Below, piece after piece: positions 24,921-33,073 of a stretch of DNA of 48,455 nt. The position numbers and the translations under genes are program-made. How positions within the stretch are numbered: the first letter of the stretch is position 1; each line of letters begins with the position of its first letter. A model generated the notes under the pieces. That model saw only the letters and a list, made by a program, of their open reading frames with translations, was not told where the DNA came from and ran no database searches. The stretch comes from an uncultured Bacteriovoracaceae bacterium (GTDB taxonomy: Bacteria; Bdellovibrionota; Bacteriovoracia; Bacteriovoracales; Bacteriovoracaceae), in contig CALIJZ010000031.1 of assembly GCA_938017795.1 (NCBI GenBank), positions 1 to 48,455 on the forward strand. Direction: 5' to 3'.

Positions 24921-25994
24921 ATGGCCTATAGTGATAATCTACAATCTAAAATCGATAATCTTAGACAAAGATCTAAATCGATCTCCCTTGGGAGTATTGG
25001 CTTTAGTTCACCTCTGATTCTGGCTCCTATGGCCAGTATTTGCAATTATCCATTCAGATTATTGCTTCAAGAACTAGGAGCTGGTGGAACCGTTAGTGAG
25101 TTAATTTCTGCTCATGCTATTCACCATGGAAATGAGAGAACAATGAAGATGCTTAGAATTCATGAAGATGAAACTAACGTCGGTATTCAACTCTTTGGAG
25201 AAGACGCAGACATGATGGCTGAAGCTTCTAAAATCGCTCAAGACTTTGGCCCAAAGTTTATTGATGTCAATATGGGATGCCCTGTTAGAAAAGTTGTCAC
25301 CAAAGGCGGTGGATCTGCTTTATTAAAAGATCCTAAAGCTCTTGGTCCATATTTACGTAAAATCAAATCGGCTATCTCGATTCCTTTGACAATTAAAATT
25401 CGTATGGGTTGGGATGATGAGGGCATAAATGCCGATGAAATTATTCATGTAGCTAATGAAGAAGGAATTGAATTTGTTGCAATTCATGGCAGAACAAGGG
25501 CCCAACAATATACAGGTCAAGCAAACTGGGAATACTTAGAAGGGCTTAAGCCAGAATCTCCTCTTCCTTTAATTGGAAATGGAGATCTACACACTCCCTA
25601 TAGTACTCATCAAAGATTAGAGCATACTCAATTAGATGCCTTAATGATTGCTCGAGGAGCCCTAAGAAATCCATTTATTTTTTTAGAGAGTTATCTTGAA
25701 AATCCTAAAGAGCAAATCTTTAATGGTGATGATTACCTAGAGATAATTCAGCGTTTATATGATTTAGTGTGCGAGGCTTTTGATCAAGATCGAGTTAGAC
25801 TTATTCAACTTAGAAAATTTATCGTCTGGTTTGCTGCCGGTTTTCCAAATGCGAGTAAATTTAGAGCGAGTGCCTTTGAAAATCAAGAATTAGATATTTT
25901 GATGAAATTAAGTAAAGAATATTTTCTATCAATTGAAAACAGAGGAAAATTCATTGATCATGAAGCTGTTTTTATGAACTCTGGTCATGGTTAA
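24921..25994 (+). CDS. dus: tRNA-dihydrouridine synthase
   Basis: A 357-residue FMN-dependent Dus enzyme that reduces uridine in tRNA D-loops. Motifs: LAPMASICNYPFR at the start of the barrel, VGIQLFGEDADMM, DVNMGCPVRKVVTKGGGSALL with the catalytic Cys, IKIRMGWDD, and IHGRTRAQQYTGQANW. It is closest to the DusB type. The family name is firm, the subtype less so. It is transcribed alone, divergent from the ArsC-like gene. Confidence 0.93.
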   Translation: MAYSDNLQSKIDNLRQRSKSISLGSIGFSSPLILAPMASICNYPFRLLLQELGAGGTVSELISAHAIHHGNERTMKMLRIHEDETNVGIQLFGEDADMMAEASKIAQDFGPKFIDVNMGCPVRKVVTKGGGSALLKDPKALGPYLRKIKSAISIPLTIKIRMGWDDEGINADEIIHVANEEGIEFVAIHGRTRAQQYTGQANWEYLEGLKPESPLPLIGNGDLHTPYSTHQRLEHTQLDALMIARGALRNPFIFLESYLENPKEQIFNGDDYLEIIQRLYDLVCEAFDQDRVRLIQLRKFIVWFAAGFPNASKFRASAFENQELDILMKLSKEYFLSIENRGKFIDHEAVFMNSGHG

Positions 25995-25998
25995 GAAT

Positions 25999-26715
25999 CT
26001 ATTTATCTAATAAGCCAAAAACTCTTTTTAATAAATAACTTGTTCTCTCAACTGGATTTTCTCTGATTGATTTCTCTGTTTTAGCTATTTCTTTAAATAA
26101 TCCATTTACAGCTTGATTCGTTACATAACTTGTTAAATTAGGATTTACTTTTTTTACAAAAGGAATTTGATTATATTGCCCCATCACATCTCCCCAATAC
26201 TTTGTGGCATTTACAGCTTTTAAGCTTTTTGTAATATCTGGGGAAAAGGCAGTCACCAATTTACTTCCAGTTACTCTTTGGAGATATTGTGTTGCTTCAT
26301 TGGAGTTACCATTTAAAATTTTAACTACGTCCATAAAAGTTAATTGTGAAATAGCACTAGCAAAAATTGGCTTTGCCTTTATAGATGCATGCTCAGCTGC
26401 TCTATTTAATGAAGTTGTGACTTTATTAATTAAAGCTGATCCACCAACGGCATTAAGTGTATCTGCGACAATCTTTGCTTCTTTAGGAAAAGCGATCTTG
26501 ATCAATTGATTTCCTAAAAATCCATTTTTCTTATTTGTATTTGTCACGGCAGAAATTAATCCATTGGATAAGGCCTCTTTTAATCCCAGGCCCATTTCCT
26601 TTTGAGTAACTGGTCCTTGAGTTGTTCCACTACCTTGTAAAACCGCTCCTGCAACTTGAGCTAGCTCAGCACTAGTACAAGAAAAAAAAAGTGTAATTAA
26701 TAAAAGATATTTCAT
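25999..26715 (-). CDS. DUF4197 lipoprotein
   Basis: A 238-residue lipoprotein (Cys13 in LFFSC) matching the DUF4197 pattern: GLKEALSNGLISAVT near the start, IAFPKEAKIVADTL, LNRAAEHAS, and KYWGDVMGQYNQIPFVKK. Family function is unknown; members are envelope-associated and mainly helical. It starts 2 bases after the stop of the 682-residue secreted protein, so the two form an operon. Confidence 0.85.
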   Translation of the reverse strand: MKYLLLITLFFSCTSAELAQVAGAVLQGSGTTQGPVTQKEMGLGLKEALSNGLISAVTNTNKKNGFLGNQLIKIAFPKEAKIVADTLNAVGGSALINKVTTSLNRAAEHASIKAKPIFASAISQLTFMDVVKILNGNSNEATQYLQRVTGSKLVTAFSPDITKSLKAVNATKYWGDVMGQYNQIPFVKKVNPNLTSYVTNQAVNGLFKEIAKTEKSIRENPVERTSYLLKRVFGLLDK

Positions 26716-26717
26716 AC

Positions 26718-28766
26718 TTATTCCTTTTTAAAGATAGTATCAGTATCAATGTCAGGCTTAAAAAATGCAATCCCAAATTTATTATGTGCCTTTCTATTTA
26801 CCTCATTAAAAAAGTCAGCAAAATAGTCAATCATCTTCTCAGGAGATGATTTTTCTCCTCCTAAACTATCCAAAAAATCTCCATATCTCTTTTTAGATAT
26901 AAGAGAACCAATCAAGTGACCAATTTGCTCTTTTCTAGCGACCGCCTTGGGGCCAATATGAGCAGCACCATTTACAACCCATTGAATATTTAAAAAGGAA
27001 TTTAATCCAAGTTTTTGAGCAATTAGAAGATCAAAAAATAGCTCTCCATCATTATTGAAAACATTCATTAAACTTAAATAATTTTTCATCTCTTTAACAT
27101 AGATCTTTGAGCCAATCTGATAAACAAAATCTGCTTTGCGATGCTGACCTATCTTTGAACCTTTAGCTCCATATTTATAAGTTTTCTTTCCAATACTTAT
27201 AGTTTTATCACCTTTATTAATAGTCACAGATTTTTTATCAATATACTTAATTTTCTTATTGGTCACAAAAGCAAATTGAGCTTCATTACCATTTAAATAT
27301 TCCATGATAATATGTCTCTTTCCTTTACTATCTTTAACAATATACTGATCAACTTCAAAACCAATTAATTTGAAACTTTTAAATAAACCTGTAGGCTGTT
27401 TTTTTATTTTTAAAAAATATTCATATGTAAAATGAGCACCACGAAATTTATGATTTTGAAAAATTTCTTCACCTTTATTAAGATAGCTCTCAATCTCAGA
27501 AACCATCTCTTTAGAAAATGCCTTGGAATCATTTTCATTTAAAGACTTAGGACTCACTTTACTTGTCCCGGCTCCCAACTCCGCATACATCTGAGAAATC
27601 CCAATAACATGTTGATTTTCTTCAAATTCTTTTAACATTTTTTCAAAATACTCTTTAATAGTTCGGTTGTTATCAACTGTTCGTAAATATGAAAATTTCA
27701 GTAGGTTATCTAAGATGAAAATAGATTTTAAAACTCCATCATCTTTAGAATTGTTTCTTAATTTAAAAAACACTTGAGAAGGTGCATGGTCCCAATTGAT
27801 CTCTTTCATAATTTCAAAAACTCTTGGGTCAAGAAATTCATCCGCTTGTAATTGCTTAATTTCTCTAATTTGCTTTAAAACCCTGGCTGAGTCTGAGGTT
27901 TCAATATTTTGAAAAATCATATTAACAAAACTTTTATTTATTGTTTCTTCAAGAGACTTTACATCCTTATAAACTAGATCCAAGTTCTTTTTTGAAAGTG
28001 AGAGAATATTCATTAATGCTTCAGGAGAATAATCAAGGTCTAAAACATTATTTGATTTCTTACTAGATCGATTTAATAACCTATTTACAATATTTCTAAA
28101 TTTTAAAACGACTCTTCTACCAGTATATTTAAGGTAAATATTTTCTTTTAATTCCTCTGCAATCTTAAGTTTGACTGTATTGGGAGTTAACCTCCCATCA
28201 GAAATCCTGTTTAATACATTTACTACTAATTTTTCTGATCTTTTAGTTTCATATTTTAATGCCAAAAGAAAGTTTAAACTTTTCTCCATTGTAGACTTTG
28301 AATATTTCTTTTTTCCTAGTAATTTTTGAAAACCTTCCCATGCAATTTTATCTTTCGAAGTCTTATTGATTATTCCTATAAGATTTTTATGATGATGGGT
28401 TGATGATTTAGAAATTAACCTCTTCCAAAAATTTAACTTTTTCCCATAAACTGAATACTCCAGCAAATATAGAATCTGTTTTTCAGAAAGAGTATCAAAG
28501 ATTGCAATCATAGCACTATCATCTAACTTTAAATTTTTATCAACTAGATGTTTTAAATAGTTTCGCTGAGGACTGCTATTTAATACTATCCCCATTTGCT
28601 CACTTAAAGGATTTATCACTGATGGAATTTCAAAGTTTTCATTTTTCTGATCTACAGATTCAACAAAGTAATCTTGAGTTTTTCTTTCAAAATAAATATC
28701 ACAAATTTTTTCAACATTATTGGAAAATAGATTTAATGCTAGTAATAATAGTAAGAATTTTCTCAT
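26718..28766 (-). CDS. Large secreted helical protein with possible PD-(D/E)XK nuclease core
   Basis: A 682-residue protein with a signal peptide (about residues 1-16). Residues 20-400 are charged, helical and repeat-like, with no family I recognise. Near the end KADFVYQIGSKIYVKEMKN places Asp546 on one strand and Glu559-x-Lys561 on the next, which fits the PD-(D/E)XK core of nucleases. A His-containing segment (QHRKADF) precedes it. If real it would be an exported or periplasmic nuclease; the match is short and could be chance. It is co-transcribed with the DUF4197 lipoprotein. Confidence 0.6.
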   Translation of the reverse strand: MRKFLLLLLALNLFSNNVEKICDIYFERKTQDYFVESVDQKNENFEIPSVINPLSEQMGIVLNSSPQRNYLKHLVDKNLKLDDSAMIAIFDTLSEKQILYLLEYSVYGKKLNFWKRLISKSSTHHHKNLIGIINKTSKDKIAWEGFQKLLGKKKYSKSTMEKSLNFLLALKYETKRSEKLVVNVLNRISDGRLTPNTVKLKIAEELKENIYLKYTGRRVVLKFRNIVNRLLNRSSKKSNNVLDLDYSPEALMNILSLSKKNLDLVYKDVKSLEETINKSFVNMIFQNIETSDSARVLKQIREIKQLQADEFLDPRVFEIMKEINWDHAPSQVFFKLRNNSKDDGVLKSIFILDNLLKFSYLRTVDNNRTIKEYFEKMLKEFEENQHVIGISQMYAELGAGTSKVSPKSLNENDSKAFSKEMVSEIESYLNKGEEIFQNHKFRGAHFTYEYFLKIKKQPTGLFKSFKLIGFEVDQYIVKDSKGKRHIIMEYLNGNEAQFAFVTNKKIKYIDKKSVTINKGDKTISIGKKTYKYGAKGSKIGQHRKADFVYQIGSKIYVKEMKNYLSLMNVFNNDGELFFDLLIAQKLGLNSFLNIQWVVNGAAHIGPKAVARKEQIGHLIGSLISKKRYGDFLDSLGGEKSSPEKMIDYFADFFNEVNRKAHNKFGIAFFKPDIDTDTIFKKE

Positions 28767-28822
28767 CCATTATTAATCGGAAAAAATCTCACTGAATATT
28801 AAAAGTATTCAAACCAAGAAGT

Positions 28823-29626
28823 TTATTCCGATCTGAGCTCACTAGATCTTCTATAGGCTGCTTTAATCGCATCCAGAGTAATACTCTCAAGATTAGCTCG
28901 CCTATATGTTTCCAAGGCCTCATGAGTAACACCTTTTTTTGAGGTTACATTTTGTCTAAGTGTAGATAAATCATCACTAGATTGCTCAAACAATGCAATA
29001 GATCCACTGGCAAGATTAGCAATAATGCTTTTACGATCTTCGTGGCTTAAGGAACTTTTTTCTAAAGATGCCTCTAAGCTTTCTAAGAAGTTATAGATAA
29101 GAGCTGGTCCACTGCCACTCACACCAGTGATATAATCTAACTCATCATCGGAGCTCATGAGATAACTTGACCCGACTGCGCCAAATAATTGATGAAATTT
29201 TTCAAGACCGGTTTTGGGAAAATTTTCTGTTGAGAGATATAAATTAATTCCTTTACCTACTTTTGAGCAGATATTTGGCATAATTCTTAAAATATGATTA
29301 TTAGGAAAATCTACTTTCATACGATCTATACCTATTCCAGCAAGTACGGACCAAACTTGAGCTCCATCTGGAATAATTGATTTATACTCTAGTATTGCTT
29401 CAGTATATGTTTGCGGTTTAAATCCCAAAATATAGATATCTTGATCTTTAAGTGAGTCAAAAGATGATACATATTGACCATTTAAAGTTAGTGCTAAAGA
29501 CTTAGCTCTCGTTGCTGATGGAGTATAAGTAAAAAAATTGTTTTCTTTAAGTAGATTTTCATGCTTGGAGATTCCCTCAAAAATTGAAGTGATTAAATTC
29601 CCACAGCCAAGTAAAACGATTTTCAT
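28823..29626 (-). CDS. proC: Pyrroline-5-carboxylate reductase
   Basis: ProC makes proline from pyrroline-5-carboxylate with NAD(P)H. The Rossmann start is MKIVLLGCGNLITSIFEGI, followed by RIMPNICSKVGKGINLY and the family signature YITGVSGSGPALIYNFLESL near the dimer interface. A longer frame from TTG 29641 adds five residues (MLSLA), but homologues start at the MKIV methionine, so ATG 29626 is preferred. It lies 26 bases downstream of the kinase-like gene on the same strand. Confidence 0.92.
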   Translation of the reverse strand: MKIVLLGCGNLITSIFEGISKHENLLKENNFFTYTPSATRAKSLALTLNGQYVSSFDSLKDQDIYILGFKPQTYTEAILEYKSIIPDGAQVWSVLAGIGIDRMKVDFPNNHILRIMPNICSKVGKGINLYLSTENFPKTGLEKFHQLFGAVGSSYLMSSDDELDYITGVSGSGPALIYNFLESLEASLEKSSLSHEDRKSIIANLASGSIALFEQSSDDLSTLRQNVTSKKGVTHEALETYRRANLESITLDAIKAAYRRSSELRSE

Positions 29627-29652
29627 GGCCAAGCTTAACAATAATAAGTATT

Positions 29653-30396
29653 TTAGGCCACTTCTTGATGCTTATGAATTCTTGGTAAAGTAATATTTAT
29701 CTCTGTCCCTCTACCGATATTATTCTTTAACTCTATTGATCCATTATACTCAGTTAGGTGCCACTGAACGAGACGTAAACCGACCTTTCTACCACTTAAA
29801 AGACTATTGTCTGGTAAGCGAGATCTTAATTTAATTCCACATCCATCATCTTTAATAGTTAAATGAATATCCTGATCAGTTGTATGAAGACGGAAATATA
29901 CCTTGCCCTTTGCACTCTTACCCAAATTGATTCTCTGATCAGGGTATTCTATTCCATGATCAAGAGCATTGATTAATAATGGATTGACTATATCTCTTAA
30001 AATTCCAGTTTCCATTCTGCTTAGGTCCAGTTTTTCAATGTCTAAGATAAACTTAACTTCTTTCCTGGATAACTCACTAATATTACTAACAAAATATCTA
30101 AGGTACATAGAAAGATTATCTGAATGGACATCTAAAGTATTTCTAGTAATGGATTTGATATTTAATAACTCTTTTCTAATATTTTCAAAATCTACTTTCT
30201 TACCCTCTTGAATCTTTATTAATTGCGACTCAAATATATGAAGACGTTTTGCTAAAGCATCATTTTTAGTACCGAGACAAAGTCCTTTCAGTGAATGAAT
30301 TATAAGAAATAACTCATCAGTTTTATCAATGTGAAAATTATTATAAATCTCCTCTAGCTTGAAGGAATATTTACAATACTCTTTTAAAGTATCCAT
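29653..30396 (-). CDS. Minimal CheA-like histidine kinase (HPt plus ATPase only)
   Basis: The protein has an HPt-like start, IIHSLKGLCLGTKNDALAK, with the phosphorylatable His in HSLKG as in CheA P1. The C-terminal half is a CheA-type ATPase domain: LLINALDHGIEYPDQR (N box), IKDDGCGI (G1) and GRKVGLRLVQWHL (G2), ending in GTEINITLP. The dimerisation P3 and the P5/CheW-like domain of CheA are missing, so it is far shorter than the usual 650 or more residues. It may phosphorylate a response regulator elsewhere. A longer frame opens at TTG 30468; I chose ATG 30396, but no ribosome site settles it. Confidence 0.75.
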   Translation of the reverse strand: MDTLKEYCKYSFKLEEIYNNFHIDKTDELFLIIHSLKGLCLGTKNDALAKRLHIFESQLIKIQEGKKVDFENIRKELLNIKSITRNTLDVHSDNLSMYLRYFVSNISELSRKEVKFILDIEKLDLSRMETGILRDIVNPLLINALDHGIEYPDQRINLGKSAKGKVYFRLHTTDQDIHLTIKDDGCGIKLRSRLPDNSLLSGRKVGLRLVQWHLTEYNGSIELKNNIGRGTEINITLPRIHKHQEVA

Positions 30397-30502
30397 CTTG
30401 TTGTTTATCGACACTTTCAAGTGACAGTTAATAGTTGATAGATGTGATATAAAGATTTTGCCTAACAAGAAAAATAGTCGATAAAAAAGAGACTGGTTTT
30501 GA

Positions 30503-30534
30503 AGGCACTTTGAAACTTAAGCCTCAAAGTGCCT
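30503..30534. terminator. Perfect 11-bp hairpin after superoxide dismutase
   Basis: Arms 30503-30513 and 30524-30534 (AGGCACTTTGA and its complement) match exactly with a 10-base loop. It lies just past the stop of the superoxide dismutase gene. The U-run is only found some bases later, so termination is likely but the site could instead stabilise the mRNA end. Confidence 0.55.
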
Positions 30535-30544
30535 ATTAATAGAT

Positions 30545-31153
30545 TTATTTAGCAGCTGAGAATTGTTGAGCTACATACTCCCAATTTACAACGTTCCAGA
30601 AGGCCGCAACATAGTCAGGTCTTCTATTTTGGTAATTTAAGTAATAAGCATGCTCCCAAACATCTAATCCCATGATAGGAGTTCCATTAACTGACTCACT
30701 ATTCATTAATGGATTATCTTGATTAGCAGTAGAAGTAACTTTTAAGTTTCCACTCTTATCAACAATTAACCAGGCCCAACCAGAACCAAATCTTGTCTTG
30801 GCTGCGTTAGAGAACTCTTCTTTAAGTTTATCTAATGAACCAAAAGCAGAATTAATTGCATCAGCTAATTCTCCACTTGGAGCTCCTCCACCATTTGGAG
30901 ACATAGAGTTCCAAAAGATTCCGTGATTATAATATCCACCACCGTTATTTCTAATACCAGCACCTTCGTTAGTAATATTAGAAAATATTTCTTCTAAAGA
31001 TTTATTTGCATTAGGTTTACCCTCAATAGCTGCCATAAACTTATTGAAATACCCTTGATGATGTTTTGAATAGTGAAGCTCCATAGTACGAGCATCCATG
31101 TGCGGCTCTAGGGCGTCATAAGCGTAAGGTAATTCTGGAAAACTAAAACTCAT
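30545..31153 (-). CDS. sodA: Superoxide dismutase, Mn/cambialistic type
   Basis: A 202-residue iron/manganese superoxide dismutase. Metal ligands are His27 ([10 protein letters not shown]), His77 (NHGIFW), Asp164 and His168 (DVWEHAYY). The inner-sphere-contacting Gln is at 145 in ANQDNPLM and Gly71-73 precede the second His, which is the Mn-type pattern rather than the Fe-type one. It detoxifies superoxide in the cytoplasm; no signal peptide is present. Metal choice needs enzyme data, so the symbol is tentative. Confidence 0.92.
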   Translation of the reverse strand: MSFSFPELPYAYDALEPHMDARTMELHYSKHHQGYFNKFMAAIEGKPNANKSLEEIFSNITNEGAGIRNNGGGYYNHGIFWNSMSPNGGGAPSGELADAINSAFGSLDKLKEEFSNAAKTRFGSGWAWLIVDKSGNLKVTSTANQDNPLMNSESVNGTPIMGLDVWEHAYYLNYQNRRPDYVAAFWNVVNWEYVAQQFSAAK

Positions 31154-31181
31154 TATTTACTCCTTGTAATAAATTTTGATC

Positions 31182-31841
31182 TTATAAAAATGATCGTTTA
31201 ATAAAATTAAGATTTTCATCTAATGTAATTTTGATTGGCTTTCCAGTTGGGATTTCAAGTTTCACTATCTCATCCACAGGAATTTTTTCTATATGCATAA
31301 TTAAGCCACGTAAACTATTTCCATGAGCCGCAATAATTATTTTCTCACCACTTTTTATTTTCTTTGTAATTTCATCTTCCCAATAAGGAATAACTCTTTG
31401 GCATGTATCACTTAAACTTTCTCCACAAGGAAACTCTTTAAGTCCTTTATAAACTGCTGGTACAGCTTGTTTCTCAGCTTGAGGAGGTCTAACATCAAAG
31501 CTTCTTCTCCAGATATGGACTTGCTCCTCACCTACTTCTTTAGCCATCTCTTTTTTATTTTTTCCCTGGAGAGCACCATAATGACGTTCATTTAAATGCC
31601 AATCTTTTATAACGGGAATATTCATTTTATCAGAGTGTTTTAAAGCCAACCAAAGTGTTCCAATAGCTCTTTTTAATAAAGATGTATAAGCAAGTGTTAA
31701 AGGATAATCTTTTAAAAGCTTGCCTGCCTCAATAGCTTCTTCCCTGCCCTGCTCAGATAAAGGAACATCTGTCCAACCAGTGAAAAGACCTTCTTTATTC
31801 CATACACTCTGACCATGTCTAATAAGAATTAATTCATACAT
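31182..31841 (-). CDS. gpmA: 2,3-bisphosphoglycerate-dependent phosphoglycerate mutase
   Basis: GpmA interconverts 3- and 2-phosphoglycerate in glycolysis. Motifs: RHGQSVWNKEGLFTGWTDVPLS with catalytic His9, NERHYGALQG, IWRRSFDVRPP, and AAHGNSLRGLI. At 219 residues it is about 30 shorter than E. coli GpmA: the stretch between RPP and GESL is cut down, in a region known to vary between members. The active site is intact. It is divergent from the alpha/beta hydrolase gene and 28 bases upstream of sodA. Confidence 0.92.
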   Translation of the reverse strand: MYELILIRHGQSVWNKEGLFTGWTDVPLSEQGREEAIEAGKLLKDYPLTLAYTSLLKRAIGTLWLALKHSDKMNIPVIKDWHLNERHYGALQGKNKKEMAKEVGEEQVHIWRRSFDVRPPQAEKQAVPAVYKGLKEFPCGESLSDTCQRVIPYWEDEITKKIKSGEKIIIAAHGNSLRGLIMHIEKIPVDEIVKLEIPTGKPIKITLDENLNFIKRSFL

Positions 31842-31935
31842 CTCAAAACCTTCAATACAATGTGTTAAGAAAGTATCAAAAAATGGCAGAACTTACCATC
31901 TTAAAGAAAGATTTATAAATTCGAATTGCCTGAGA

Positions 31936-31941
31936 TATAAT
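31936..31941 (+). promoter_or_regulatory. -10 box giving a possible leaderless hydrolase mRNA
   Basis: TATAAT ends 6 bases before the GTG at 31948, so transcription would begin at or next to the start codon. No Shine-Dalgarno is visible and the -35 is poor. Confidence 0.35.
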
Positions 31942-31947
31942 ATTTTA

Positions 31948-32712
31948 GTGGAAAGCACTAAATTATATTCATTCCATCCAACAAAATTTGCTGCAAAGTC
32001 TCTTGTTTTACTCGGCCATGGAGTCAATCTAAATCCTGAAAAAATGAACGACCTTCTTGAAGAACTCAACTTAAATGGTCACGATGTTGTGAAGATTGCA
32101 CTGGCTGGTCACCGCCCTGGAGAGAATCAAATCATTTGTTCAAGCAAATTATGGATGGATGAGTTCATTCAAGCCTATAATTATTCCAATAATATCGCTA
32201 AAGAAAAAAATTATCCTCTAAATTTCTTAGGGTATTCTTTAAGTGCACTAATTGCTTTGAACTTAGAAATAGAAAATAAAGTCAGCTTTCATAGAAAGAT
32301 ATTTTTAGCTCCAGCGCTTGAGCTTAAGGGCATCACTAAAATCATGAAAGTATTATCTAATGTCAGCTACCTTAATAAATTCACTGTTTTACCAGATGAG
32401 AACTTTCACATGAATAGTTATAAGGCACTTTTTGATCTACATCAAATCTATCAAGAAAATAAAAGTAAAACGCCGGATACATTAACTCTTATCATTACAA
32501 GAAAGAGTGACGAAGTGATTTCCTATAAAGATACTTTAAAATTAATAAATTCTTATTCATTGAATTCTTGGACTCTTAAAAAATTAGACGATTCTCAAAC
32601 AGTTAAAGTTCAACACTTTTGCTTTGATAAAAATTGTATGAATAAAAAACAGTGGATCAATCTGATCGATGATTGTTCAGATTATTTTAATGTGACCTTG
32701 AATGAATTTTAG
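31948..32712 (+). CDS. Alpha/beta hydrolase
   Basis: A 254-residue alpha/beta-hydrolase. KSLVLLGHGVNLNP provides the first strand and oxyanion-loop region; NFLGYSLSALIAL holds the nucleophile elbow (GYSLS); a late KSDEVIS and a terminal His (KVQHFCF) could complete the triad. Substrate unknown. There is no signal peptide. The GTG start at 31948 fits the fold but has no ribosome binding site, so the message may be leaderless. It converges on the next minus-strand gene with a 26-base overlap of ends. Confidence 0.8.
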   Translation: MESTKLYSFHPTKFAAKSLVLLGHGVNLNPEKMNDLLEELNLNGHDVVKIALAGHRPGENQIICSSKLWMDEFIQAYNYSNNIAKEKNYPLNFLGYSLSALIALNLEIENKVSFHRKIFLAPALELKGITKIMKVLSNVSYLNKFTVLPDENFHMNSYKALFDLHQIYQENKSKTPDTLTLIITRKSDEVISYKDTLKLINSYSLNSWTLKKLDDSQTVKVQHFCFDKNCMNKKQWINLIDDCSDYFNVTLNEF

Positions 32713-33073
32713 TATTTAGAAAATTTTCTTTTTGCTTTTTAGTATCTATTTTTATTGAAGAAATATTCTTAGTCAGTTTAACAAAATGTCTATTATCATC
32801 ATCTTCATTTACTTCTGGAGCATTATCTCCAACTTCTAAAGCCTCAGAGATACAATGTTTATCTCCTATAAAAGAATAAATCTTTCCCTCACAAAAGATA
32901 CTACCTTGATCTTTTTCTATTAACATTTCTTGTCTAACACCAGTAATTTTTCTTTTTTTGCAATCAGACTTATTAACTATTGTAAGATTGTTTTCGCAGA
33001 CATGAAAAGCTGCTAATTTTAAAGTTTCAGAGAAACTAGAAAAGCTTATTACTAAAACTATTAAATATTTCAT
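32687..33073 (-). CDS. Small secreted protein of unknown function
   Basis: A 128-residue protein with signal peptide MKYLIVLVISFSSFSE. The mature part has a pattern of cysteines (FHVCENN, DCKKRK, FCEGK, HCISEA) that could form two disulfides. I do not recognise a family. It starts one base after the stop of the cytochrome-c-like lipoprotein gene, so the two are very likely co-expressed. A possible role as its partner is inference only. Confidence 0.65.
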   Translation of the reverse strand: MKYLIVLVISFSSFSETLKLAAFHVCENNLTIVNKSDCKKRKITGVRQEMLIEKDQGSIFCEGKIYSFIGDKHCISEALEVGDNAPEVNEDDDNRHFVKLTKNISSIKIDTKKQKENFLNTKIHSRSH

